Shown one piece after another: positions 7,566 through 13,874 of a stretch of DNA of 39,476 nt. The translations under genes were made by a program, and so were the position numbers. The first letter of the stretch is position 1; every line of letters starts with the position of its first letter. The stretch is taken from positions 1-39,476 of the forward strand of contig JAKITD010000023.1 of the NCBI GenBank assembly GCA_021648265.1. Direction: 5' to 3'. Below the pieces are notes generated by a model. It did no database searches, was not told the DNA's origin, and saw only the letters and a list, made by a program, of their open reading frames with translations. Source of the DNA: Flavobacteriaceae bacterium (GTDB lineage: Bacteria; Bacteroidota; Bacteroidia; Flavobacteriales; Flavobacteriaceae).

Positions 7566-8636
7566 TTATTTAGGTTCAACTCGTCCGTAAACACTAATTT
7601 TTTCTGGACCGTATTGATTGGCTACAATAATTAAATACTTTAAATTATATTTTGGATCTACATACTTTTCAAAATATTTTAAATTATCATAATCAATACT
7701 AACTTTAGTGGGTAGCCACATGTCGCCTTTGCTAACGTAATGTCCACCAAAAAACAAAAGTAATTGTCCTTTTTCATTAAATATTTGTACATTTTCAAAG
7801 CTAGCATCTACTACATAGAGGTTGTCTTCTCTATCTACAGCAACTCCTTTTGGGCGTACAAAACTACCTATAGTATTACCATATTGCCCTATTGTTTTAA
7901 TATAACTACCGTTAAGAGAATAAACTTTTACATTCCCGTGACCCATATCACTAACATATATTTTATCTTTTGTTACAAATATATTAGTGGGTTTATATAA
8001 AAAACCTTCTTCTCCATTTTCTAGTTTTGGAAAATAGTCTTCGTATTCAAAAGTTTTTTTGTTATATATATTAACGCGGTTGTTACCAAAATCAACAACC
8101 CAAATTTTATTATTTGCAATAAAAACATCTGTTGGTTTTACGCTTTCCTTTTTCCCAAAAGTAGTTATGTAGTTTCCATCTTGATTATAAACTATAACTT
8201 TTTGTAAAGCAATGTCAACTACAAAAAGATTGTTTTCAGTATCAACATAACAGTTTAAAGGAAGTTTTAATTTATGTTCTCCTTGTGGAAAAAAATAGGA
8301 AAGCTTTTCATTTTTTAAATCTATAATTTCAAGACCACCTCCAAGAGCAACATCACACACATATATCTTTCCGTTTCGTAAAAACAAACCATAAGGTTTA
8401 ATTATAGAAATTTCTTTTTCTTCACCTATAACAGATTTAACAAAAGCAGATTTTTTTGGTGTAATATCTGCTGAAGTACTATAGCTTTTAAGATGTTGTA
8501 TCCTTGCAGTATCGGGAGGTGAAGGGTATATTATATATTTATTTGTTAAAGATTCATTAATTTTTGGTGAACAAGAGGTAAGTAAAATTGTACTAGCAAT
8601 TACTATTATACCTAATATGAAACTCAATCTGTTCAT
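7566..8636 (-). CDS. NHL-repeat beta-propeller lipoprotein
   Basis: A 356-residue lipoprotein (lipobox ending STILLTSC, Cys22) followed by a 6-bladed propeller of NHL-type repeats. Typical blades read GLFLRNGKIYVCD, NNLFVVDIALQKVIVYN and GVAVDREDNLYVVDAS. It heads the 8636->3837 operon. It has no heme motif and no recognisable catalytic residues. NHL propellers are common neighbours of multiheme cytochrome operons and are usually taken to be scaffolds or assembly factors, so the role here is inferred. A second NHL gene (11315-12325) heads the other cytochrome unit, which suggests each cytochrome set has its own propeller. Confidence 0.8.
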   Translation of the reverse strand: MNRLSFILGIIVIASTILLTSCSPKINESLTNKYIIYPSPPDTARIQHLKSYSTSADITPKKSAFVKSVIGEEKEISIIKPYGLFLRNGKIYVCDVALGGGLEIIDLKNEKLSYFFPQGEHKLKLPLNCYVDTENNLFVVDIALQKVIVYNQDGNYITTFGKKESVKPTDVFIANNKIWVVDFGNNRVNIYNKKTFEYEDYFPKLENGEEGFLYKPTNIFVTKDKIYVSDMGHGNVKVYSLNGSYIKTIGQYGNTIGSFVRPKGVAVDREDNLYVVDASFENVQIFNEKGQLLLFFGGHYVSKGDMWLPTKVSIDYDNLKYFEKYVDPKYNLKYLIIVANQYGPEKISVYGRVEPK

Positions 8637-8702
8637 AACGATCTGTCTTTTTCAGTTTAAATTAAAAAAATAAGTTATTCCGATGTAAATTACTCATATT
8701 GT

Positions 8703-8727
8703 TGATTTTAATCTATGATTAAAATCA
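8703..8727. promoter_or_regulatory. Long palindrome containing an FNR/CRP-type site upstream of the NHL-cytochrome operon
   Basis: Two 11-base arms, TGATTTTAATC and GATTAAAATCA, are separated by three bases. The right side contains TGAT-TAAA-ATCA (8716-8727), the same TGAT-N4-ATCA pattern found at the other promoters. At the same 36.5 bp distance lies TAATTTAC (minus strand, 8692-8685), a weak version of the TAnnTTTG element, 48 nt before the start codon. The left arm gives a second, imperfect half-site pair, so two dimers might bind. Confidence 0.5.
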
Positions 8728-8785
8728 GTTTATCAAGAATAAAAAATGAATGATTTCAATAATTTACGTGCTAATTAAAAACACC

Positions 8786-8807
8786 AAAAGGGCATAAATG
8801 CCCTTTT
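8786..8807 (-). terminator. Intrinsic terminator of the tetraheme cytochrome gene
   Basis: The arms AAAAGGGCAT and ATGCCCTTTT form a hairpin, followed on the minus strand by a T-rich tract. It lies just after the stop codon at 8831 and separates this gene from the next cytochrome operon. Confidence 0.75.
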
Positions 8808-8830
8808 GAATAAAAGTATTATAATTTAAT

Positions 8831-9457
8831 TTACATATTATGGCAAGTTAAGCACAAAGCACTTCCTGCGTTACTTTTAATTAGTAAATTACCAACACCT
8901 GAACCATTGTGAACATCATGACATGAAGAACATTGTAATTTTTGAGCCAATAACATGTCCCCATCTATAGTTCCTCCTAGCCCTGAGGTTTGTGTAGTAG
9001 GATCAAATAAACCTCCATCTGTGGTAGCTAATGCAGCATCGTAAATAAATGAAATTGGATGCTCTGTTGTTAAATTTGTTCCTATTAGTTCATTTCCAGT
9101 TATAAACTCTGAACCACCTGTAGCTCCGCCAAAATTATCTAAAGGTACAGTTCCGTCATGACAACTTAAGCACAGCTTTGAAGAACCGTCTGGCTGGGTT
9201 GTAATACCATCAAAAGAAGGTGATATTAAGTTTGTGTATAGCTGATAAGTTGCCGTAGAAACTTCGTGATTCCAAAGTGGAGCTACTAAACCAATTACAG
9301 CTCCGTGAGGAGTATGACATACTTGGCAAATCTCCCCGTTAGGATTCCATGTTTCTTGTGAAAAATCATGTGCAGATCCAGCAATAGTTTGTCCAAAACC
9401 ATAACTGAACATTAAAACTGACATTGTTAACGTGATAATAATTTTTTTTGCCTTCAT
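8831..9457 (-). CDS. Exported tetraheme c-type cytochrome, possible filament subunit
   Basis: A 208-residue secreted protein with a signal peptide ending at about FGQ (residue 23). It has four CXXCH motifs at residues 44-48, 96-100, 176-180 and 202-206. Five further histidines (30, 51, 64, 133, 183) exceed the four needed as distal ligands. Motifs such as AHDFS, CHTPHG, PLWNHEV, CLSCHDGTV and EHPISFIYD belong to the doubled-CXXCH family that includes small secreted cytochromes of metal-reducing bacteria. Size and heme number match tetraheme cytochromes that polymerise into extracellular wires, but that function is inferred. It is transcribed alone, between an FNR-like promoter and a terminator. 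The N-terminal module of the 9631 protein is clearly related. Confidence 0.85.
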   Translation of the reverse strand: MKAKKIIITLTMSVLMFSYGFGQTIAGSAHDFSQETWNPNGEICQVCHTPHGAVIGLVAPLWNHEVSTATYQLYTNLISPSFDGITTQPDGSSKLCLSCHDGTVPLDNFGGATGGSEFITGNELIGTNLTTEHPISFIYDAALATTDGGLFDPTTQTSGLGGTIDGDMLLAQKLQCSSCHDVHNGSGVGNLLIKSNAGSALCLTCHNM

Positions 9458-9503
9458 AACTTGAAATTTAAGAATTAATTCATGTACACTCAGTACACGA
9501 CAT

Positions 9504-9511
9504 CTAAAGTA
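9504..9511 (-). promoter_or_regulatory. -7-like promoter element of the tetraheme cytochrome gene
   Basis: The minus strand reads TACTTTAG, one mismatch from TAnnTTTG, with its last base exactly 36.5 bp from the centre of the palindrome at 9535-9546. It lies 46 nt before the ATG. Confidence 0.5.
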
Positions 9512-9534
9512 AAGAATTCAATACTCTCAATTTA

Positions 9535-9546
9535 TGATATTTATCA
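9535..9546. promoter_or_regulatory. FNR/CRP-type site upstream of the tetraheme cytochrome gene
   Basis: TGATATTTATCA fits the TGAT-N4-ATCA pattern shared by all cytochrome promoters here, and lies at the same 36.5 bp distance from the -7 element. The surrounding 173-bp intergenic region (9458-9630) holds no other gene. Confidence 0.55.
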
Positions 9547-9630
9547 CCTTTTGTAACATTTGTTCCAAACGTTTTTGCGTTGTTTTTTTATGTAATTTTA
9601 TTGAAATATTTTTAGAAAATAAAAATAAAG

Positions 9631-11307
9631 CTAATACGATTCGGGATTATGATCTTCCCCATGACAAGTTAGATAACAACGTCCACTTCTTACCCCTGTA
9701 TCTTCGAATTTTAACAATCCGCTTGAAGAAGGAAATACAATATCTGTTCTAAAATTAATTAAATTAGAATTATTAAAAGACGATCCCTGCATACTACTAA
9801 TACCATGTGGATCATGGCACGCACTACAAGGAGAATCTTCTTTTACAATATGTTTTTTATGTTCTGGAAATGTATTATTATCATTTATAATATTGTTCCG
9901 GTTATGGCAACTATAACATAATTGATAGGCTGTTGGGGATTCTACTGTATAATCATCTGTTAAATATTGATTTTTTAATATGTATGGATAAATTGAGCCA
10001 TGGGGACCAGAAACATTTGAGTTATTACTTGCGTGACAGTCTGAACAATATAAAATTGTACTAATAGTATTTGGGTAAATTAAATTTGCTGAAACTTCAG
10101 AATTATTCCTTGCTCCAACTACTGGGTGAAAAGAGGGGTTAGATATATCAAACTCTAATCGTGTATTATTTTCATTAATAAGCCTTGGAAAAGCTGAAAC
10201 TGGTGTCCAGAAACTATCAGAATGACATTTATAACACATTTCGTATTCAAACATAGCAGGATTAACAATATTTCCAGATTGATTTATACCATTTACACCT
10301 TTATTATATCCTTTTAAATAAGGTGCAGAATTTGTTGTTTTATTTGAAGCATGCGGATTATGGCAATCTTGGCATTCTACGTGTTTTGTGTTAGATAAAA
10401 CATCCTCGGTAGGATCGTGTATGTTTGTATAACCATATACATCATGTCTGTATGTTTTGGTAATATCTGCTTGTACATTTTTTAAAGCTACATTTCCATT
10501 ATGACAATCAAGGCAATTATCTTCTTCTGTTAAAGCCTTCAACAAACGTTTATTCCCTTTTGCATTATGAGTATCATGACAATTTTCACATCCGTTTTGG
10601 GAAACATTAAGGTAAGCTGATTCAAGATGCGACCATGGGTTATCACCAGTTCCGTTCCAAGTATTTAATGAAGTTTTATGAGTACTATTATCCCAATAAG
10701 TTCTGTCATGACAAACAAAACACAAATTAGAAAATTCATTAGTAGTTACTAAAAAATTTGAATATATATCCTTATGAGGATCATGACAAGAGGTGCATTG
10801 TAATTTTGAGTTTTTATCTAACTCCATATTTGGTAATGGAGGAGTTTTTAATTGCCCATCTGTTGTAGCTAATAAAGCATCATAAACAAAAGAAACAGGA
10901 TGGTCATTAGATAAATCTGTAGTAAGGCTACTTTTGCCAGCAAGCTGACCTGTCATTTCTATTGGGAATGGCCTACTAGCAATTTCTCCCAAAGCTATAG
11001 TGCCATCATGACAAGAAAGACATAGCATAGAACTCCCATCTGGTTGACCTTGGACTGCATCAAAAGTAGAACTCTTGTAAAGTATATAGTTTGTTCCTGG
11101 AATATTCTTATTCCATAAGGGAGATCTAGGACTACTTTTATGAGGAGAGTGACAAAAAATACAAATTTCAGATTCCGATGTTGCTTTTATAGTACCTGAA
11201 GAACTTATTGATAAATTATGCTTTGTTGTAATTATAGTTTGAGAAAATATTCTCATTGGAGAAATTATCAATAAAAAAAATAAAAAAATAATTTTTAAAT
11301 TTTTCAT
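9631..11307 (-). CDS. Exported 12-heme c-type cytochrome with an N-terminal tetraheme-like module
   Basis: A 558-residue protein with a signal peptide (to about RIFSQ, residue 23). It has eleven CXXCH motifs (CIFCH, CLSCH, CTSCH, CFVCH, CENCH, CLDCH, CQDCH, CYKCH, CSDCH, CYSCH, CSACH) and a terminal C-X3-CH motif, CYLTCH, at residues 544-549. Residues ~30-200 align with the separate tetraheme protein: its first heme is at 49-53, the second at exactly 96-100, and DHPVSFVYDALLATTDG recurs. The remaining eight hemes are in paired CXXCH repeats with NPHAS, DTHNA and DPHGI. It follows the NHL gene by 7 bp and ends its transcription unit. It is probably exported to the periplasm or cell surface. 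A role linking the conduit to a tetraheme filament or an external acceptor is inferred. Confidence 0.85.
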   Translation of the reverse strand: MKNLKIIFLFFLLIISPMRIFSQTIITTKHNLSISSSGTIKATSESEICIFCHSPHKSSPRSPLWNKNIPGTNYILYKSSTFDAVQGQPDGSSMLCLSCHDGTIALGEIASRPFPIEMTGQLAGKSSLTTDLSNDHPVSFVYDALLATTDGQLKTPPLPNMELDKNSKLQCTSCHDPHKDIYSNFLVTTNEFSNLCFVCHDRTYWDNSTHKTSLNTWNGTGDNPWSHLESAYLNVSQNGCENCHDTHNAKGNKRLLKALTEEDNCLDCHNGNVALKNVQADITKTYRHDVYGYTNIHDPTEDVLSNTKHVECQDCHNPHASNKTTNSAPYLKGYNKGVNGINQSGNIVNPAMFEYEMCYKCHSDSFWTPVSAFPRLINENNTRLEFDISNPSFHPVVGARNNSEVSANLIYPNTISTILYCSDCHASNNSNVSGPHGSIYPYILKNQYLTDDYTVESPTAYQLCYSCHNRNNIINDNNTFPEHKKHIVKEDSPCSACHDPHGISSMQGSSFNNSNLINFRTDIVFPSSSGLLKFEDTGVRSGRCYLTCHGEDHNPESY

Positions 11308-11314
11308 ATTATCA

Positions 11315-12325
11315 TTATTTTTTTACTAGTTGAAATATTTGCACCCTCGAATTATAACTATCTGCAACGTAAATATAATCATTCTCGTCTATATAAATTC
11401 CAGCTGGCATCCAAAACTCTCCTTCATTTCTACCTTGTTTACCGAAATTATATAAAAAATTCCCCTTAATATCAAAAATTTGAATAGTATGAAAAAGAGC
11501 ATCCGAAATGTAAATATGTCCCTTAGAATCTGTCGCTATTCCTTTAGGACGCGAAAAATAACCACTAGCATTGCCTTGTTCTCCAAAAACACTAATTACT
11601 TCACCATTTTTATTAAATACTTGAATTCTAAAATTCATAGAATCTATTACATAAACCCTTCCTTGCTTGTCTATCCATATAGCTGTGGGATAATTAAATT
11701 CACCTTTTCCTGTTCCTCTTTTTCCTATGGTTTTAATAATTTCTCCATCTTGGCTTAAAATTGTAATTCTATGTTGAGAGGTTTCTACTACCCAAATAGT
11801 ATTAGATATTTGTGAATAAGCGATTCCTGTGGGCTGTTTAAGCTTTAGTTTATCATTAAATGGATAAATAGTGTTTTTAGATATATTGAATTTAAAAATT
11901 TCACCTAGTCTAGAGTCTGTAAATAAATACTCATTATTTGATAAACTACAAATATTAACCATAGATGAGAAAAAGCGTTCTGTTTTTGTAAATATTTTAG
12001 GAATATGACTATTATTATTATTAATTTCAAAAACTATCCCATTGGCTTGATCTAAAACATAAAAAGATTTAGTATTAACAGCAATCACATCTATTGGCTT
12101 AGTAACCTTATAATTGTTTTTTTTACCGAAAATTAAATCCGAAAACCACAAAGCTGCGGTTTTTTTACTTTTATTTTTTTCTGAAGGAAATTGTTTTACC
12201 CAAATAACTTTAAAACTATCACCTGTTTTTATTATTCCCTTTTCTTGAGAAAACATTTGAACAGTAAATAAAATTGGTAAAATGATTTTTATAATTACAT
12301 TCTTATAATTGTTTAAAAAAAACAT
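11315..12325 (-). CDS. Exported NHL-repeat beta-propeller protein
   Basis: A 336-residue protein with a cleavable signal peptide (hydrophobic, ending near QMFSQ) and no lipobox. At least four NHL blades are clear in its second half: EFNYPTAIWIDKQGRVYVID, YFSRPKGIATDSKGHIYISD, EFWMPAGIYIDENDYIYVAD and an earlier GIAYSQISNTIWVVE. It has no heme motif. It is the first gene of the 12325->9631 unit, 7 bp before the 12-heme cytochrome gene, and is driven by a consensus -7 element with an FNR-like site. It is paralogous to the lipidated propeller at 7566-8636. It is probably a periplasmic or surface scaffold for cytochrome assembly; no enzymatic site is visible. Confidence 0.8.
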   Translation of the reverse strand: MFFLNNYKNVIIKIILPILFTVQMFSQEKGIIKTGDSFKVIWVKQFPSEKNKSKKTAALWFSDLIFGKKNNYKVTKPIDVIAVNTKSFYVLDQANGIVFEINNNNSHIPKIFTKTERFFSSMVNICSLSNNEYLFTDSRLGEIFKFNISKNTIYPFNDKLKLKQPTGIAYSQISNTIWVVETSQHRITILSQDGEIIKTIGKRGTGKGEFNYPTAIWIDKQGRVYVIDSMNFRIQVFNKNGEVISVFGEQGNASGYFSRPKGIATDSKGHIYISDALFHTIQIFDIKGNFLYNFGKQGRNEGEFWMPAGIYIDENDYIYVADSYNSRVQIFQLVKK

Positions 12326-12349
12326 CTTTTAAATATCAAAACTATCAAA

Positions 12350-12357
12350 CAAATTTA
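12350..12357 (-). promoter_or_regulatory. -7 promoter element of the NHL/12-heme operon
   Basis: The minus strand reads TAAATTTG, identical to both elements at the ccsBA/NrfJ-like divergent promoter. Its last base is 36.5 bp from the centre of the palindrome at 12381-12392 and 24 nt before the ATG. No TTG is found at -33. Confidence 0.65.
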
Positions 12358-12380
12358 TAATTGATATTTGTATTTCACTA

Positions 12381-12392
12381 TGATATATATCA
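12381..12392. promoter_or_regulatory. FNR/CRP-type site upstream of the NHL/12-heme operon
   Basis: TGATATATATCA has the same core as the palindrome at 2274-2285. It is flanked by further inverted bases (TTTCAC on the left, GTGAAA on the right, offset by two bases). Its spacing to the -7 element is identical to the other sites in the region. Confidence 0.65.
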
Positions 12393-12435
12393 GTGAAAAA
12401 ATCTTTTTTATATAAAGGAATTTTAATTTTTAGAA

Positions 12436-12663
12436 TTAATTTTCACTAGCCTTTTTACGGCTTCGGTAAATTGCATAACCAACACCAGCAATTAACAAAT
12501 ATGGAAAAATCATTAAATACATAATCCCATTGTTGATTCCTTTGGCTGCTTGGACATTTTCGTCACTTTCTAAAACGGCACGACACATCGCACATTGAGC
12601 ATCTGCAGGAATAACAGCAAGAAATATTAGTATTAGTAGTATGTAGATTTTATGTTTGTACAT
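12436..12663 (-). CDS. Small membrane protein with a CXXC motif, in an oxidase-assembly operon
   Basis: A 75-residue protein with a signal-like hydrophobic start, then QCAMCRAVLES (Cys-X2-Cys at about residues 24-27), a short loop, one membrane helix (GIMYLMIFPYLLIAGVGYAIY) and a basic tail. It is the last gene of the SCO-DUF420 cluster. Small proteins of this kind accompany DUF420 genes in Bacteroidota. The CXXC faces the outside and could bind copper or exchange disulfides for the oxidase CuA site, but that is inference; no experimentally named family is recognised. Confidence 0.7.
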   Translation of the reverse strand: MYKHKIYILLILIFLAVIPADAQCAMCRAVLESDENVQAAKGINNGIMYLMIFPYLLIAGVGYAIYRSRKKASEN

Positions 12664-12682
12664 TTCGGTTTATTTAAAAACA

Positions 12683-12710
12683 TCTCCCTTAATCTCCCTT
12701 CAAAGGGGGA
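12683..12710. repeat. Small direct/inverted repeat between the DUF420 and CXXC-protein genes
   Basis: TCTCCCTTAA and TCTCCCTTCAA form an imperfect tandem pair, and the second copy plus AAGGGGGA makes a short hairpin (12693-12710, one G-U pair). It falls in the 48-bp gap inside the operon. It may be a fragment of a dispersed intergenic repeat or a weak attenuator. Confidence 0.4.
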
Positions 12711-12711
12711 A

Positions 12712-13233
12712 TTAGTAATACGGTGAAATCATTAGGTAAACGATTACACCGCTTATTGCCACATATAACCATAAAGGAAATGTGATTTTTGCTATTTTTT
12801 TATGTTGAACAAATCGCCCTGAAATTCCCCGCACAAATGTGATTAGCACAAACGGAATCACCACAATAGATAATACTATATGAGTAATTAACACAAAATA
12901 ATACATATATTTTATTATCCCTTCACCACCGTATTTAGTGGAATCTGAAGTCATATGATACGTAATATAAAGCAATAAGAATAATATCGATAGTATCATT
13001 GCCATTTTCATTAATCGTTCGTGGTATTTTCGGTTTCCTTTTTTAATCTGAACCACAGCTAGTATCAAAACCAACGCTGTAATTCCATTAATAGTTGCGT
13101 AAATTGGAGGAAGAAATCCCATACGTTCCACCCCTGGAATGCGAATCCCAAATAAAGCGGCTACCGCCACAGGAATTACAATAGATAAGATCCAAATAAG
13201 ACGATTGTATTTTTTTCCTTCAAGATTATTCAT
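12712..13233 (-). CDS. DUF420 membrane protein, oxidase assembly (CtaM/YozB-like)
   Basis: A 173-residue protein with five predicted membrane helices: WILSIVIPVAVAALFGIR, NGITALVLILAVVQI, MILSILFLLLYITYHM, YYFVLITHIVLSIVVIPFVL and the C-terminal LWLYVAISGVIVYLMI. Helix-embedded histidines (the KYHERLMK region, TYHMTS and LITHIVLS) are typical of DUF420 proteins. The Gram-positive member CtaM (YozB) is needed for aa3-type oxidase maturation. The gene begins 3 bp after the SCO chaperone gene, which supports a role in inserting metal or heme into the terminal oxidase. Confidence 0.8.
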   Translation of the reverse strand: MNNLEGKKYNRLIWILSIVIPVAVAALFGIRIPGVERMGFLPPIYATINGITALVLILAVVQIKKGNRKYHERLMKMAMILSILFLLLYITYHMTSDSTKYGGEGIIKYMYYFVLITHIVLSIVVIPFVLITFVRGISGRFVQHKKIAKITFPLWLYVAISGVIVYLMISPYY

Positions 13234-13236
13234 TTC

Positions 13237-13863
13237 TTATAACAATTTTTTAATGTCTTCTTTTAGCATTTGTATTCCTGAATCTTCTAAGCCATTATAA
13301 TAGATAATTGGATTTCCGTTTTCATCTTTTCTAGAGCGTATATTTCCTTCTTGGTCTATTAAAGCGAAGAATCCTGAATGTTCAAAACCTCCTTCTACTT
13401 CAGTGTTTTCGCCAACATAAAGATTGAAACCTTTATTGGCAAGTTCGTAAATGGCTTCTTTATCACCTGTTAGTAAGTTCCAATTTGGATTGGTAATTTT
13501 ATAATGTTCGGCGTATTTTTTTAAAACTTCAGGTGTGTCTGTTATTGGGTCAATACTAAAAGAGGCAATAGCAAGTCTTGGATTTCCGAAGAACTCGTCT
13601 TGTATTTTAACCATATTTTCACTCATAATTGGGCAAATGGAAGGGCAGGTTGTAAAGAAGAATTCTACGATATAAACTTTTTCTTTATAGTTTTGGTTGG
13701 AAATTGTTTTTTCATTCTGATTGGTAAAACTGAAAGCAGGAACTTTTCCAATAACTACCAAATCTGGTTCAGAAAATTTGTTGACAATTTTTGGAATTGC
13801 CCAAATCCCGAATAATAAGATGACAAACGAAATACCTATGTATGAATAATTTGCTTTCTTCAT
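13237..13863 (-). CDS. SCO1/SenC/PrrC family copper chaperone
   Basis: A 208-residue protein anchored by an N-terminal helix (YIGISFVILLFGIWAIP), with an external thioredoxin-like domain. The copper ligands are visible: the CXXXC pair Cys73/Cys77 in TTCPSICP and His162 in GGFEHSGF. The sequence also has the family's SFSIDPITDTPEVLKKYAEHY signature. SCO proteins deliver copper to, or reduce, the CuA site of cytochrome oxidase subunit II. It lies between a cysteine-less SCO-like gene (11 bp) and the DUF420 gene (3 bp) in an oxidase-assembly unit. Confidence 0.92.
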   Translation of the reverse strand: MKKANYSYIGISFVILLFGIWAIPKIVNKFSEPDLVVIGKVPAFSFTNQNEKTISNQNYKEKVYIVEFFFTTCPSICPIMSENMVKIQDEFFGNPRLAIASFSIDPITDTPEVLKKYAEHYKITNPNWNLLTGDKEAIYELANKGFNLYVGENTEVEGGFEHSGFFALIDQEGNIRSRKDENGNPIIYYNGLEDSGIQMLKEDIKKLL

Positions 13864-13874
13864 TGCGTATTATT

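Noticed and set aside
3837-11307. Type IX secretion sorting domain or surface-lipoprotein signal on the cytochromes
   Set aside because: The C-termini end in heme motifs or short tails with no sorting domain, and the residues after the lipid cysteine of the 5-heme protein (SSKSSY) do not match the acidic surface-export signal. Surface exposure, if any, must come through the barrel.
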